A stretch of DNA of 64,000 nt from Alphaproteobacteria bacterium GWF2_58_20. GTDB lineage: Bacteria; Pseudomonadota; Alphaproteobacteria; UBA1247. Below, piece by piece: positions 32,547 through 42,009 of the stretch. The stretch's first letter is position 1, and each line of letters starts with the position of its first letter. Under the pieces are notes generated by a model. The model had not been told where the DNA came from. It ran no database searches and saw only the letters and a program-made list of their open reading frames with translations. The stretch is from positions 62,001 through 126,000 of the forward strand of contig MEMB01000001.1 in NCBI GenBank assembly GCA_001768735.1, read 5' to 3'. Position numbers and translations under genes: made by a program.

Positions 32547-32551
32547 GGCGC

Positions 32552-34855
32552 GTGGGACCAGCGGCAGCATCGGGAGAATCTTACCGGCAGGGGCGTCGTC
32601 TGCTGGCGGGAATGCGCGACATCATGGCAGCCAAGGGGAGCGGCCAGGAAAAGCTTGATCGCATCATGGCGCTGATTGGCACGGAAATGGCTTCGGATGT
32701 TTGTTCCTGCTATGTCATGCGTGCCGGGGAAGTTCTGGAGCTTTTTGCAACCGTGGGCCTGAATGCGGCTGCCGTTCACCGGACGCGCCTGCGTCTTGGG
32801 GAAGGCCTTGTTGGCGATATTGCGGCGCGTGCCCGTCCCCTGGTGCTGGAGAATGCGCCAGCCCATCCCAATTTTGCCTATTGTCCGGAAACCGGGGAAG
32901 ATCCCTTTCGTGCCTTTTGTGGTGTTCCCATCCTGCGTAGTGGGCGGGTGCGGGGCGTGCTTGTCATCCAGGATGCGCAGCGCCGCAAATATGGCGAAGA
33001 AGAAATCGAAATCCTGCAAAACCTGGCCATGGTGCTGGCGGAGCTGATATCTTCCGGCGAGTTGCTCAGCCTTCAGGAAATTGCCTTTGCCGCCGGGGAT
33101 GGCGACCTTGATTTCCAACGGCTTGCCGGGGTGTGCGTCAATCGTGGCGTTGGGCTTGGACAGGCCATCCTGCACCGGCCACAGGTTGTGCTGCGGGAGA
33201 TGGTGGCCGATAGCCCGCGTGTGGAAATGCGTCGTCTTCGCGTGGCCCTGCAGCAGATGTTCGGGGCGATTGATGACCTGACAAATGCCGCGAGCCGGAT
33301 GGGGGACCTTGGGGAAGAACCTGTCGAGATTCTTGAGAGTTATCGCATGTTTGCCAAGGACCGGGGCTGGTTCATGCGCATGCGGGAGGCCATTCGCCAG
33401 GGGCTTACGGCTGAGGCTTCGGTACAGAAGGTCATGGGAGACATGCGGGTGCGCATGTCGCAGATTTCCGATCCCTACATCCGCGAACGCCTTTACGACG
33501 TGGAGGATCTGAGCAACCGCCTGATCCAGCATCTTTCCGGTCGATCCGGGGTTACTGTCATTCCGGATGATGGCAAGGATTATGTCCTGGTGGCCAGAAG
33601 CCTGGGGCCTGCCGAACTTCTGGAACTTTCAAAATCCGGCCTGTGCGGGCTTGTCCTGCAGGAAGGAACCCGGCATAGCCATGTGGCGATTGTGGCACGT
33701 GCGCTGGGCATTCCTGTCGTTGGGCAATGTGCGGAGGCGCTGGAGCGCATTGCGCCGTCCGACATGCTGGTGGTGGATGGAGATGACGCGCAGGTTTTTG
33801 TTCGTCCGTCAGATGAAGTGATCCTGGCCTACCGTCGCCGCCTCCAGATGCAGACCTTGCGCGAGGAAGGCCTGCGGGGGCTGCGTGACCTGCCGGCCGT
33901 CACGCGGGATGGGGAAAAGGTTTCCCTTCTCATCAATGTCGGCCTGATGGTGGATTTGCAGAACCTGCCGGACATTGCGCCAGACGGGATTGGCCTGTTC
34001 CGCACCGAATTGCCCTTCATGGTGAAGGCGGCGCATCCCGACCTCATGGCACAAACAGCGCTTTACAAGGATGTTCTGGTGCGGGCGGCGGGCTTGCCGG
34101 TGGTTTTCCGAACGCTTGACATCGGTGGGGACAAGCAGTTGCCATCCTTCCCGGTCGGGCATGAGGAAAATCCGGCCCTTGGCTGGCGGGCGCTCCGCAT
34201 CGGGCTTGACCGTCCCATGATGCTCAGGACGCAGCTCAGGGCGCTGCTGATGGCCAGCGCCGGACAGGAGCTCCGCATCATGTTCCCGCTGGTATCGGAG
34301 GTTGCGGAATACCGTTCCGCCCGTCACATTCTGGATGCGGAAGTGGCGCGCCTGCGCAAGTCTGGTGCAAGCCTGCCGGAAAAGATCATGACGGGGGTGA
34401 TGATTGAGGTGCCTGCACTCCTGTTCCAGCTGGATGACCTGTTGCCTTTGTGTGATTTTGTCTCTGTGGGCAGCAATGACCTGATGCAGTACCTGTTTGC
34501 CGTGGACCGGGGCAGCCCGATGGTCGGGGCGCGTTATGACGGCCTCAATCCGGCCCTGTTGCGGGCTCTTAGGCTTGTGGTGCAGGCCGCGGAACGTCAT
34601 CATGTGTCCCTGTCCATCTGCGGAGAAATGGCGGGTCGCCCGGTGGAGGCCATGACGCTTCTGGGGCTTGGTTTCCGCAACCTTTCCTGTCCTCCACAAT
34701 CCCTGCTTGCGGTGAAAGCCATGCTGCGCAGCCTTGAAGTGGACCGTATTTCTGCCTATTTGGGCGCGCTGCTGGATGCCGATTGTGGCAACCTCTCAGA
34801 CCGGCTGCATGCCTTTGCCCGCGATCATGAGGTAGATATAGGGGTTGATTGTTGA
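32552..34855 (+). CDS. ptsP: PTS-Ntr enzyme I, phosphoenolpyruvate-protein phosphotransferase
   Basis: This first enzyme of the nitrogen PTS passes phosphate from PEP to NPr. The 767-residue protein has an N-terminal GAF domain (about 20-165) that in homologues senses nitrogen state. The phosphohistidine domain has H377 in 'TRHSHVAIVARALGIPVV'. The PEP-binding TIM barrel has 'GIGLFRTELPFM', 'VSVGSNDLMQYLFAVDR' and the active-site Cys in 'SICGEMAGRP'. The GTG start at 32552 follows AAGG; ATG 32612 is an alternative. In many alphaproteobacteria ptsP stands directly beside rodZ/prfA/prmC. Here 6 kb of surface genes lie between. Confidence 0.95.
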   Translation: MGPAAASGESYRQGRRLLAGMRDIMAAKGSGQEKLDRIMALIGTEMASDVCSCYVMRAGEVLELFATVGLNAAAVHRTRLRLGEGLVGDIAARARPLVLENAPAHPNFAYCPETGEDPFRAFCGVPILRSGRVRGVLVIQDAQRRKYGEEEIEILQNLAMVLAELISSGELLSLQEIAFAAGDGDLDFQRLAGVCVNRGVGLGQAILHRPQVVLREMVADSPRVEMRRLRVALQQMFGAIDDLTNAASRMGDLGEEPVEILESYRMFAKDRGWFMRMREAIRQGLTAEASVQKVMGDMRVRMSQISDPYIRERLYDVEDLSNRLIQHLSGRSGVTVIPDDGKDYVLVARSLGPAELLELSKSGLCGLVLQEGTRHSHVAIVARALGIPVVGQCAEALERIAPSDMLVVDGDDAQVFVRPSDEVILAYRRRLQMQTLREEGLRGLRDLPAVTRDGEKVSLLINVGLMVDLQNLPDIAPDGIGLFRTELPFMVKAAHPDLMAQTALYKDVLVRAAGLPVVFRTLDIGGDKQLPSFPVGHEENPALGWRALRIGLDRPMMLRTQLRALLMASAGQELRIMFPLVSEVAEYRSARHILDAEVARLRKSGASLPEKIMTGVMIEVPALLFQLDDLLPLCDFVSVGSNDLMQYLFAVDRGSPMVGARYDGLNPALLRALRLVVQAAERHHVSLSICGEMAGRPVEAMTLLGLGFRNLSCPPQSLLAVKAMLRSLEVDRISAYLGALLDADCGNLSDRLHAFARDHEVDIGVDC

Positions 34856-34950
34856 TTTTCCTGTTTTTTTGAAACATATTTTTTGTTGATTTTCCAAGAC
34901 ATTCTTGCATACTGTTTTGTGGAACTAAGTTCCATTTAAATGGAGGCTGT
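34856..34950 (+). promoter_or_regulatory. AT-rich promoter region with a perfect palindrome
   Basis: This spacer is distinctly AT-rich. A possible promoter (TTGATT, 18-nt spacer, TACTGT) is followed at 34921-34933 by the perfect inverted repeat GGAACT-A-AGTTCC. A second palindrome (ATTTAAAT) and the GGAGG of the pilin-like gene come next. The palindrome sits where an operator downstream of the -10 box would lie. A protein binding it is inference. Confidence 0.4.
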
Positions 34951-35511
34951 TTGTCAAACCTTATTCTTTCTGCCATTGCCATTGCCATGGTCGCGATCAT
35001 GGTTCTTGTCGGGGTGTTTTATGGTGGGGAAATGTTCAGTTCCTACCAGGCAGAAGCCAATGCCTCGCGCCTGATCAGCGAGGGGGAGCAGATTGCGGGC
35101 ACGGTCTCCATGTATGCCAATGAGCAGCATGAGCTTCCCGGGCAGATGACGGATCTGGTTGTGCGAAATTATTTTCATGAGGCACCGGCCAAGAGTGTTC
35201 ATACCCAGTGGTATTTCAGCAAGGGATATGCGGTCAATGAGATTGGTTCCGGACGGCCCATCCACCAGTCCTGCCTGTCGGCGCGCAAGCGTTTTGGGTT
35301 TGATGCACGCAAGTATTGTGTAAATACCGCTGCTGCCGGTTGTGCGCCCAGCACCTCAATATCGCCTGAAGGCTGTAATTCCCACTGCTTGCGGACCTGC
35401 TATGATCAGGAAAACCGTGCCATGTGGAATCCATACCTGTCCAAGGATGATCCTTGTTGCATTGACAATTCCGAAGACATGTCGATAACCGACCCTGTTT
35501 TTCCCCAGTGA
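34951..35511 (+). CDS. Pilin-like, Cys-rich small surface protein
   Basis: This is a 186-residue protein. A hydrophobic N-terminal helix (about 3-25, 'LILSAIAIAMVAIMVLVGVF') is followed by Gly-Gly-Glu and an amphipathic helix ('SSYQAEANASRLISEGEQ'), the layout of type IV pilins or pseudopilins. The usual G/FTLxE prepilin cleavage motif is not clear. The C-terminal half has eight Cys (among them 'GCAPS', 'CNSHCLRTCYD', 'DPCCID'). The start is TTG 34951, with GGAGG at 34942-34946. The stop overlaps the region of the giant gene's start (12 nt to ATG 35523), so the two are one unit. A role as minor pilin or carrier for the giant protein is inference. Confidence 0.65.
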   Translation: MSNLILSAIAIAMVAIMVLVGVFYGGEMFSSYQAEANASRLISEGEQIAGTVSMYANEQHELPGQMTDLVVRNYFHEAPAKSVHTQWYFSKGYAVNEIGSGRPIHQSCLSARKRFGFDARKYCVNTAAAGCAPSTSISPEGCNSHCLRTCYDQENRAMWNPYLSKDDPCCIDNSEDMSITDPVFPQ

Positions 35512-35522
35512 TGAGGTGCCCG

Positions 35523-38500
35523 ATGTTGCGCAAGATCCTTTTCTCCCTGTTTGCCATGAGTGTTGTTGTGCAGGCCGGGAATGCCGCCGAGATGAAGCAT
35601 GTGTTTCGGCGCCGGATCGAGATTTGTCTTGCCTGGGGTGGTTGTGATGAAAGTGGTGCGATGGCCGGGATGCCGGTCATTTCGGACATTGCGGATATCA
35701 CGGTTCGGGTGGGTGACGTTGTGCCGCAGGCCGGATTTACCCTGAAGGATCCCGATACCCCTGTTAACGCGCTGGTTGTTTCGGTATCTTCCGGCAATAC
35801 CGGGCTTTTCCCGAATGATGGGCTTGCCGTTGTTCTTGGCGGGGAAGGTGGAAACCGGACGCTTGATTTTGTACCGGTTGCCGGGCGTACCGGGATTTCC
35901 ACAATCTCCGTGGTGGTGGGCGATGGCAGCCATACGGCCATCCAGCGGTTTCGTGTGACGGTCTTGCCGGAAAACACGGACGATCCCTGGATTTATGGAA
36001 TCTCTGATCTCACGGTGACGGTAGGGGATCCCCTGCCAATGTTGTCTTTTTTTGTGGATGACAATGAAACGCTACCGGAAAACCTGAATGTTTCCGTGAT
36101 GGACGTGTCGTCACCGGAAGTCGTTGCACTGGTGGCGCCCGGATCGCAGCCTGATGGGCGCGAACTCTACATGACGGTGGCGGATGGCTGGGTTGGATCG
36201 GCAGGGATTTTGCTGGAAGTTGTGGATGAAGATGGTCATGTCGGGCAGGCCGTCCAGGTCATCAGCATCATTTATCCATCCGGAAATGCGCCGGGCCTTT
36301 CTGCCGTGGCGGATATCGTGCGTGAGGTTGGGGAGGGGATTGATCCCGTTGTCGTGACCGTGTTTGACAACGGGGAGGGGCAGACGCCCGTGGAAGATCT
36401 GGTGCTGACGGCTCAGAGCAGCAATTCCGGCCTTATTCCGGTTCCGCTGGTTGGAGGGAGTGGGGAAACGCGCAGTGTGACCCTCGTTCCAGTGTCAGGG
36501 GGAACGGGAACATCTGTCATCACGCTCACGGTGACTGACGATGAGGGACAGGAGGCGACCGAGAGTTTTGCCGTCACCATCAATCCGCGGCCGGGCAGTG
36601 CCCCCTTCATCAATCCCGTTGCCGATGTGGTGGTGCCTTATGGCATGCCGTTGGATTCCCTGTTCGCCACGGTGGGAGATACCGGGCCGGACCTGACACC
36701 GGATGCTGATCTTGTTCTGGAAAGCTTTACTTCGGACGCAGCCCTGATTCCGGCACCGCAGGTGGTTTCCGGAGGCGTGGACAACCAGCGCCGTCTCGAT
36801 TTTGCAACGCCTGTTCCCGACCTGTATGGAAGCGCCATCATCACTCTTGTTGTGCATGACAAGGATGGGGAAACCGCAAGCCGCAACTTCCGGGTGACCA
36901 TAGAAGCGCCGCCCTCGACGGCGCCCTTCATCGACCCGGTGGCCAATATCACCAAATATCTTGGGGAAACCATTGATCCGGTGGCCATCACGGTGGGGGA
37001 TGATGCCACCGATGCGGGTAACCTTGTCGTGGTTGCCATGGCGGAGAATCATGACCTGTTGCCCATGCTGGGCGGTGTTGAGGTTTCAGGCGGGGGGGTA
37101 TCCAGCCAACGCATGATTACACTTGCGCCGGCCACGGGTTTTCTCGGTACGTCCGACATCGTCTTGCTTGTGACAGACGGGGACGGGGAAACAGGGTTTA
37201 CACGCTTTACCCTCACCATCCAGCCATGGCCCTCCAATCCGGTCATCTCTGGTTTGCATGATGTGGAAGCCATCGAAGGGGATCCGTTGGAGGATCTGGT
37301 GTTCTCGGTGGTTGACAGGGGCGATGATCCAACGCCCGCCGGCGACATCACCATTACCCTGCAAAGCGTGGATGCGGATTTGTTGCCCGTGCCGTCCATG
37401 GCAAGCGATGGTAATGAGGAGCGTACGCTGTCCTTTTTTCCAGCGGCAGGGGAAACCGGCTTTTCCGTGGTGACAGTCACGGCCTCCGACAAGGACGGGG
37501 AAACGGCCAGCGGCAATTTCCGGGTTACCATCCATGAAAAACCGTGGCCGGGCCCGGTGATCCTCAACACGTTCACCGACATTGAAAAATTGGTGGGAGA
37601 AGCGATTGATCCCATCATGGTGGAAGTTGAGGACCAGGGCGTGCCGCCAACACCCCCGGAATTGATTGATGTGTGGGCGGGCACCAGTGCCGATGGCATC
37701 AACATCCTGGTGGTGGATGGCGCCGAGGGGCAGGTTGGGGAAACCGATATTCCCTTGCCGCGGGAGGATGAGGAAAATCCGGGCCAGCGCACCCTGCGGC
37801 TCGTCCCATCTCCGGGGCAGATCGGCCGTTCCACAGTTACTGTTGGCGCCATGGACGAGGATGGCAACATCCGCGAGGAAAGTTTCAACGTGAACATTGT
37901 CGAGGGGGGGAATGCCGCGCCCATTATTGGGTCCACGTCTTACCCGTTTCCAGAAAACATTTTTGTCAACCGGGGAGCCGTTCCATCGGTAACCATCTGG
38001 TATAATGACTGCGATACAGTCTATCCGTATTGTGATGAGCCCGGGGATACCAGGTTCAACCTGCTGGATTTCAAGATCACAAGTTCCAATCAGGAACTGG
38101 TGCCGGATGTCAATATTGTCCAGACATCAACATACAACTGGAACAGCAATTCCTGGGGATACCGGAAATTTTCCATACAGGCGCTCGATGGTGCTTATGG
38201 CACCACCACTATCACGGTGGAGGTAACGGACGCTGGCTTTAGAACCACCAAGAAGAGTTTTGATGTGACGTTCAATGCTCTGCCAGTGATTGTGGGGCTT
38301 GACCGGATTTATGCTTACCGGAATTTGGAACTTCCACGTCCCATCCAGCCTTTCTCGGTTTATGATCCGGATAGTCCCTCATCGGAAATCACGGTCTATC
38401 TGGATCCGTACTACAATTATTGCAATGCCTGGTCGCAATGTTTCTATTGTGGGGGCGGGGCCAGCAATGATGACCACATTTCCATCGTGTCCAAGGGGAA

Positions 38501-40907
38501 TTACCTCTACGATGTCTCGGTTGGTCTTCCTGGATGTGGGGAAACCTGGGTCAAGTTGCGTGTTAGCGATGGGCATGGTTATACAGAACTTAGTGTTCCA
38601 GTTACGGCTTGGACACGGGATCCGCGCACAATTCCTTGGGTTTATGTGCCGGCCAGCACTTTGCCGAATGGTGTTCATGTGCCGGCCTTCACCGTGGACC
38701 GCGACAAGAATCCAAACATTTATAGCGGACGCCCCTCAACGGCGACCTTTTTATCAGCGGTTGCTTCATGTGCCAACCTTGGTTTTGGTTATCACCTGAT
38801 GACAGATTACCAGTGGATGGCGATCGCCAACATGCTGGCCGAGCAGCCAGACAACTGGACAGGAACGGGTTCTGATACCAGTTCCCTGCTTGAAAATGGA
38901 GTTGGGGTCGGCACACCCATCCGCGGGCATACTGACAATTATTACTCATCCATCTACCACATAACGTCGGATCTGTCGCAATCCTACAGCAATGTAGGCT
39001 ATCGTGGCACCTACAATAACTTCAATCAGGTGCCAGGTACAATAGCTGGCAAGGGAGCGGAGCAACGCCGTACATTCATCATGCCGTCCGGTCAATATCT
39101 GTGGGATTTTTCCGGGAATGTCATTGACTGGGTGTGGTGTGACGATGAAAACCCGAAATGCGAAAACGGCATGGTGAAACCCGGCGTCAGCTATACAGGA
39201 CTTTCCGCCAGCGACACACCACGCGCCCTGAACACCTCCGGTATTACGGCGACATGGCTTTTGCCCAAATCATCCTGGCGCGGCATTCCAGAATTTGGCG
39301 CCATCGTTCAGAACCATGACGAAACGACCTCCATTCCTCTCCTGCGCGGGGGGGGCTATAATTCCCTGGATATGGGCGGCATGTATGGCCTAAAGCATAC
39401 GGTGGCCACCACGTCCGGATCGACGGCAGGCTACCGGTGCGTCGGGCCCGCCGATGCGCTCAACATTGTTGCGGTGCCGGAAAGGCCGACAATCTCGAAT
39501 GTATCGTCGCAGGAAGTGACGCTCGGCGCGCAGTTGTCGGTGCAGTTCGATGCGACCGATGCCGAAACCGCCGCCAACTATCTCACCGTGCGGGGATTCA
39601 AGGATCCGTACAACAACCAGCTGGTGACGGTTGCAGGGACTGCCAATCCCCGCACCCTCACCAGCTGGACAGACAGCACTGCCCTTCCTGTATCGCGCAC
39701 CTACACCATCGAGGCGCGAGATTCGACAGGGGCCATGGTGTCCCACAGTTTCAATGTCACGGAAATCGAGGGGGATCCGGCCCAGCAGTTCGTGGAGATC
39801 GACATCCAGACGGAAAATATGGATTTTACGCAGAGTCTGACCTGTTCTGATCCTCTTGTGCCGATGGCTGTTCCGGTCCGGAAGGAATTCCTGGTCAAGA
39901 ACTCCGGGAGTGTGCCGATTTTTGGTGGGCTTGAAGTTGAACTTGTGAATCCCATGTATTTCTTGTGGGAAATTCCGTCCCTGACGGATGACGAATGGTG
40001 CCCGATTGCCGGCTTCTCCAGTCGTGGTTTTTATCCTGGCGAATTCTGCAAGATCCGTGTCGGGGCGCGCAGTTCAACCCAGACAGGAACCTTCCTTGGG
40101 CAGTTGGCCATTTCAGCGAACAGCGGCAATACGAAGGTGGTTAATCTCAAGCTCAAGGTGACATCCAACTGTCCTGCTCCGGTTACGGTTGGAAATCCGG
40201 TCTATTGCGAGGAAGGCGGATGCATTGTGGACTGTCCACAGGGCGGATGCGAGGTGTATTGCCAGGGGGGCGGATGCACCACGAATTGCACGGGCGGAAA
40301 GTGCATCAACACCTGTGTGGGCGGGAGCTGCACCAACAACTGCATCGGCGGGGGCTGCAAAAATGACTGCCTTGGCGGCAACTGTGAAAATGTGTGTACA
40401 GGCGGAAATTGCGTCAACAGCTGCACCGGTGGCGGATGCAAAAACACCTGCACGGGGAGTTCCTGCACCAACCAGTGTGCCGGCGGGAATTGTGATGATT
40501 ACTGCACGGGCCTGAATTGCTGGAATATTTGCGAGGGTGGGGGCTGTACCCTGCATCATGGGTGTGAGCCAGGCAATACATGCCTGCCCTGCTACGGCTC
40601 TGACTGTGTGCCCTGCACGTATTGTTCCAGCCCACCGCCACCACCGCCGGAGGATTATGTGCCACCGGAAGATGACATCATCTTTACATCTCCGGTTGAA
40701 CCAAAGCCTGCGCCCCCCCCACCTGCGCCGCCGCCAGTTTGTGGAGGGGCGTGTGACATGGGGTCTGCATCTTCTGGCTACTGCTGCTTGAGCTGCGGTG
40801 AATGCTGGGGTGGGGCAGGCATCCTGATGTATTGGTGTGTGACGATCAACAAGGGGTGTTGTGCCTATGGTCCCCATCCCTTCTGCGGGCTGTTGGAGGA
40901 ATGGTGA
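35523..40907 (+). CDS. Giant secreted adhesin-like protein: cadherin-like repeats, FGE/lectin-like domain, Cys 9-mer repeats
   Basis: This is a 1794-residue protein. A signal peptide lies at 1-22 (MLRKILFSLFAMSVVVQAG). Nine tandem cadherin/Ig-like units of about 105 residues span about 49-1020, each opening like 'APFIxPVADxxxxxGxxL' and carrying 'xVTVxDxDGExAS'. A domain with the look of the formylglycine-generating enzyme/C-type lectin fold follows at about 1033-1312 ('YHLMTDYQWMAIANML', 'GNVIDWVW', 'LLRGGGYNSLD', 'AGYRCVG'). Then come another Ig-like unit (1320-1420), an ASH-like unit (1423-1552), thirteen 9-residue Cys repeats (1562-1675), a Pro-rich spacer (about 1703-1742) and a final Cys cluster. 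ATG 35523 has GAGG upstream. Binding to surfaces or cells is inference. No anchor helix is seen at the C-terminus. Confidence 0.82.
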   Translation: MLRKILFSLFAMSVVVQAGNAAEMKHVFRRRIEICLAWGGCDESGAMAGMPVISDIADITVRVGDVVPQAGFTLKDPDTPVNALVVSVSSGNTGLFPNDGLAVVLGGEGGNRTLDFVPVAGRTGISTISVVVGDGSHTAIQRFRVTVLPENTDDPWIYGISDLTVTVGDPLPMLSFFVDDNETLPENLNVSVMDVSSPEVVALVAPGSQPDGRELYMTVADGWVGSAGILLEVVDEDGHVGQAVQVISIIYPSGNAPGLSAVADIVREVGEGIDPVVVTVFDNGEGQTPVEDLVLTAQSSNSGLIPVPLVGGSGETRSVTLVPVSGGTGTSVITLTVTDDEGQEATESFAVTINPRPGSAPFINPVADVVVPYGMPLDSLFATVGDTGPDLTPDADLVLESFTSDAALIPAPQVVSGGVDNQRRLDFATPVPDLYGSAIITLVVHDKDGETASRNFRVTIEAPPSTAPFIDPVANITKYLGETIDPVAITVGDDATDAGNLVVVAMAENHDLLPMLGGVEVSGGGVSSQRMITLAPATGFLGTSDIVLLVTDGDGETGFTRFTLTIQPWPSNPVISGLHDVEAIEGDPLEDLVFSVVDRGDDPTPAGDITITLQSVDADLLPVPSMASDGNEERTLSFFPAAGETGFSVVTVTASDKDGETASGNFRVTIHEKPWPGPVILNTFTDIEKLVGEAIDPIMVEVEDQGVPPTPPELIDVWAGTSADGINILVVDGAEGQVGETDIPLPREDEENPGQRTLRLVPSPGQIGRSTVTVGAMDEDGNIREESFNVNIVEGGNAAPIIGSTSYPFPENIFVNRGAVPSVTIWYNDCDTVYPYCDEPGDTRFNLLDFKITSSNQELVPDVNIVQTSTYNWNSNSWGYRKFSIQALDGAYGTTTITVEVTDAGFRTTKKSFDVTFNALPVIVGLDRIYAYRNLELPRPIQPFSVYDPDSPSSEITVYLDPYYNYCNAWSQCFYCGGGASNDDHISIVSKGNYLYDVSVGLPGCGETWVKLRVSDGHGYTELSVPVTAWTRDPRTIPWVYVPASTLPNGVHVPAFTVDRDKNPNIYSGRPSTATFLSAVASCANLGFGYHLMTDYQWMAIANMLAEQPDNWTGTGSDTSSLLENGVGVGTPIRGHTDNYYSSIYHITSDLSQSYSNVGYRGTYNNFNQVPGTIAGKGAEQRRTFIMPSGQYLWDFSGNVIDWVWCDDENPKCENGMVKPGVSYTGLSASDTPRALNTSGITATWLLPKSSWRGIPEFGAIVQNHDETTSIPLLRGGGYNSLDMGGMYGLKHTVATTSGSTAGYRCVGPADALNIVAVPERPTISNVSSQEVTLGAQLSVQFDATDAETAANYLTVRGFKDPYNNQLVTVAGTANPRTLTSWTDSTALPVSRTYTIEARDSTGAMVSHSFNVTEIEGDPAQQFVEIDIQTENMDFTQSLTCSDPLVPMAVPVRKEFLVKNSGSVPIFGGLEVELVNPMYFLWEIPSLTDDEWCPIAGFSSRGFYPGEFCKIRVGARSSTQTGTFLGQLAISANSGNTKVVNLKLKVTSNCPAPVTVGNPVYCEEGGCIVDCPQGGCEVYCQGGGCTTNCTGGKCINTCVGGSCTNNCIGGGCKNDCLGGNCENVCTGGNCVNSCTGGGCKNTCTGSSCTNQCAGGNCDDYCTGLNCWNICEGGGCTLHHGCEPGNTCLPCYGSDCVPCTYCSSPPPPPPEDYVPPEDDIIFTSPVEPKPAPPPPAPPPVCGGACDMGSASSGYCCLSCGECWGGAGILMYWCVTINKGCCAYGPHPFCGLLEEW
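40206..40547 (+). repeat. Thirteen tandem 9-codon Cys-Gly repeats
   Basis: From C1562 to C1675 the protein repeats x-x-x-C-x-G-G-x-C (examples: 'TNNCIGGGC', 'ENVCTGGNC', 'VNSCTGGGC') with unbroken 27-nt spacing. At DNA level the copies are similar but diverged at third positions, so selection has kept the protein pattern. Even Cys spacing (5 then 4) suggests a disulfide or metal-bound ladder. Confidence 0.9.
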
Positions 40908-40959
40908 TCCACTCTTGCCGGCCCTTGCGCTTTTTGGGCGGGCTTGCTAGGCTTGCGGG

Positions 40960-42006
40960 ATGAACCAGCCACGTTCCCATCCGCGCAAGCCTGCGACTCC
41001 GCATTCCATACCGAAACCTTCGGAGGCGGAGCTGTCCGGAGCCGCAGGGACGGGCGCACTTTTGCGTGCCCGTCGTGAGCAGGCAGGGCTTTCCATTGCC
41101 GATGTGGCGGATCGCCTGCGCATCAAGCCCGGATTTGTTGAAGCGATTGAGAGCCTGCATGTTGCCGGCCTTCCACAAGGCCCGTATGCGTTTGGATTTG
41201 TTCGCAGTTATGCCCGTTTCCTGGGGCTGGATCCGCAAAAGGTGCTGGAGGATTTCAAACGCGAGGCGGAAGGCATTGCTGGCAAGCCGGCGCTGGTGTT
41301 TCCCGAGCCGCCAGGTGTAAAACGCCTGCCTGCCCCATGGATTGCCGGCCTTTGCGGTGTTTCTGCCCTGTTGTTGGCACTGGTTTGGTTTGCCTTTTTG
41401 CGTGTCCGTGTTTCGGACCCTGTTCATATTCCTCCCCCGGCGGACATGCTTCAGATGGTTGAAGAGACGCCCTTGCCGGTTTTAGGGATGCTGGAGGAAA
41501 CGTTGGTCGATGATGTCCCGCAAGGGATCGGCATGGAAGCCAACACCCCTTCCGTAGCGCCCTTCCATGAAGCGCCGAGGCCAGAGAAACCCTTGCCCGC
41601 AAATCTTGTTCCGGACGTTCCCGAATTGCCGGACATGGATCATGTGGCAGATGGCTCCGATGAAGATATGGAGGAGGCGTGGGTTTCGCCTGCGCAACCC
41701 GCTCCTGTGGCCGAACCGGTGATGTCGTCTTCTGTCTATGGCGAGGACGTCAGGAATTCGCGGGTTCATGTCCGGGCTGCAGCCGATAGCTGGATCCAGG
41801 TGGTGGACAATGCGGGGGCTGTTCTTTTTTCGCGCCTGTTGCGGGCGGGTGAGGTTTACCATGCCCCCAACATGCCGGGTCTTTCCATGGTGACAGGGAA
41901 TGCCGGGGGCGTTGAGATTTCGGTGGATGGCCGTGTTCTTCCTCCGGTTGGGATTTCTGGTCAGGTGGTGCGGGGCATCTCCCTTGATCCCCCAGGATCG
42001 CGCTGA
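40960..42006 (+). CDS. RodZ-like helix-turn-helix membrane protein
   Basis: This is a 348-residue protein. The N-terminal helix-turn-helix (HTH_25, about 27-95) contains 'LLRARREQAGLSIADVADRL' and the RodZ-typical 'PYAFGFVRSYARFLGLD'. One membrane helix lies at about 125-147. A Pro/Glu-rich periplasmic linker is followed by a C-terminal DUF4115 domain ('VRAAADSWIQVVDNAGAVLFSRLLRAG'). RodZ links the MreB cytoskeleton to cell-wall synthesis. It is 3 nt upstream of prfA and probably co-transcribed with prfA and prmC. ATG 40960 has only a weak GGG site. Confidence 0.88.
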   Translation: MNQPRSHPRKPATPHSIPKPSEAELSGAAGTGALLRARREQAGLSIADVADRLRIKPGFVEAIESLHVAGLPQGPYAFGFVRSYARFLGLDPQKVLEDFKREAEGIAGKPALVFPEPPGVKRLPAPWIAGLCGVSALLLALVWFAFLRVRVSDPVHIPPPADMLQMVEETPLPVLGMLEETLVDDVPQGIGMEANTPSVAPFHEAPRPEKPLPANLVPDVPELPDMDHVADGSDEDMEEAWVSPAQPAPVAEPVMSSSVYGEDVRNSRVHVRAAADSWIQVVDNAGAVLFSRLLRAGEVYHAPNMPGLSMVTGNAGGVEISVDGRVLPPVGISGQVVRGISLDPPGSR

Positions 42007-42009
42007 TCC

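Noticed and set aside
38620..39460. Variable region of a diversity-generating retroelement
   Set aside because: No reverse transcriptase, accessory gene or template repeat was found in the window; only the fold resemblance remains.
40206..40547. CRISPR-like spacing in the 27-nt repeats
   Set aside because: There are no spacers; the period is continuous, in frame, and codes for Cys-Gly units.
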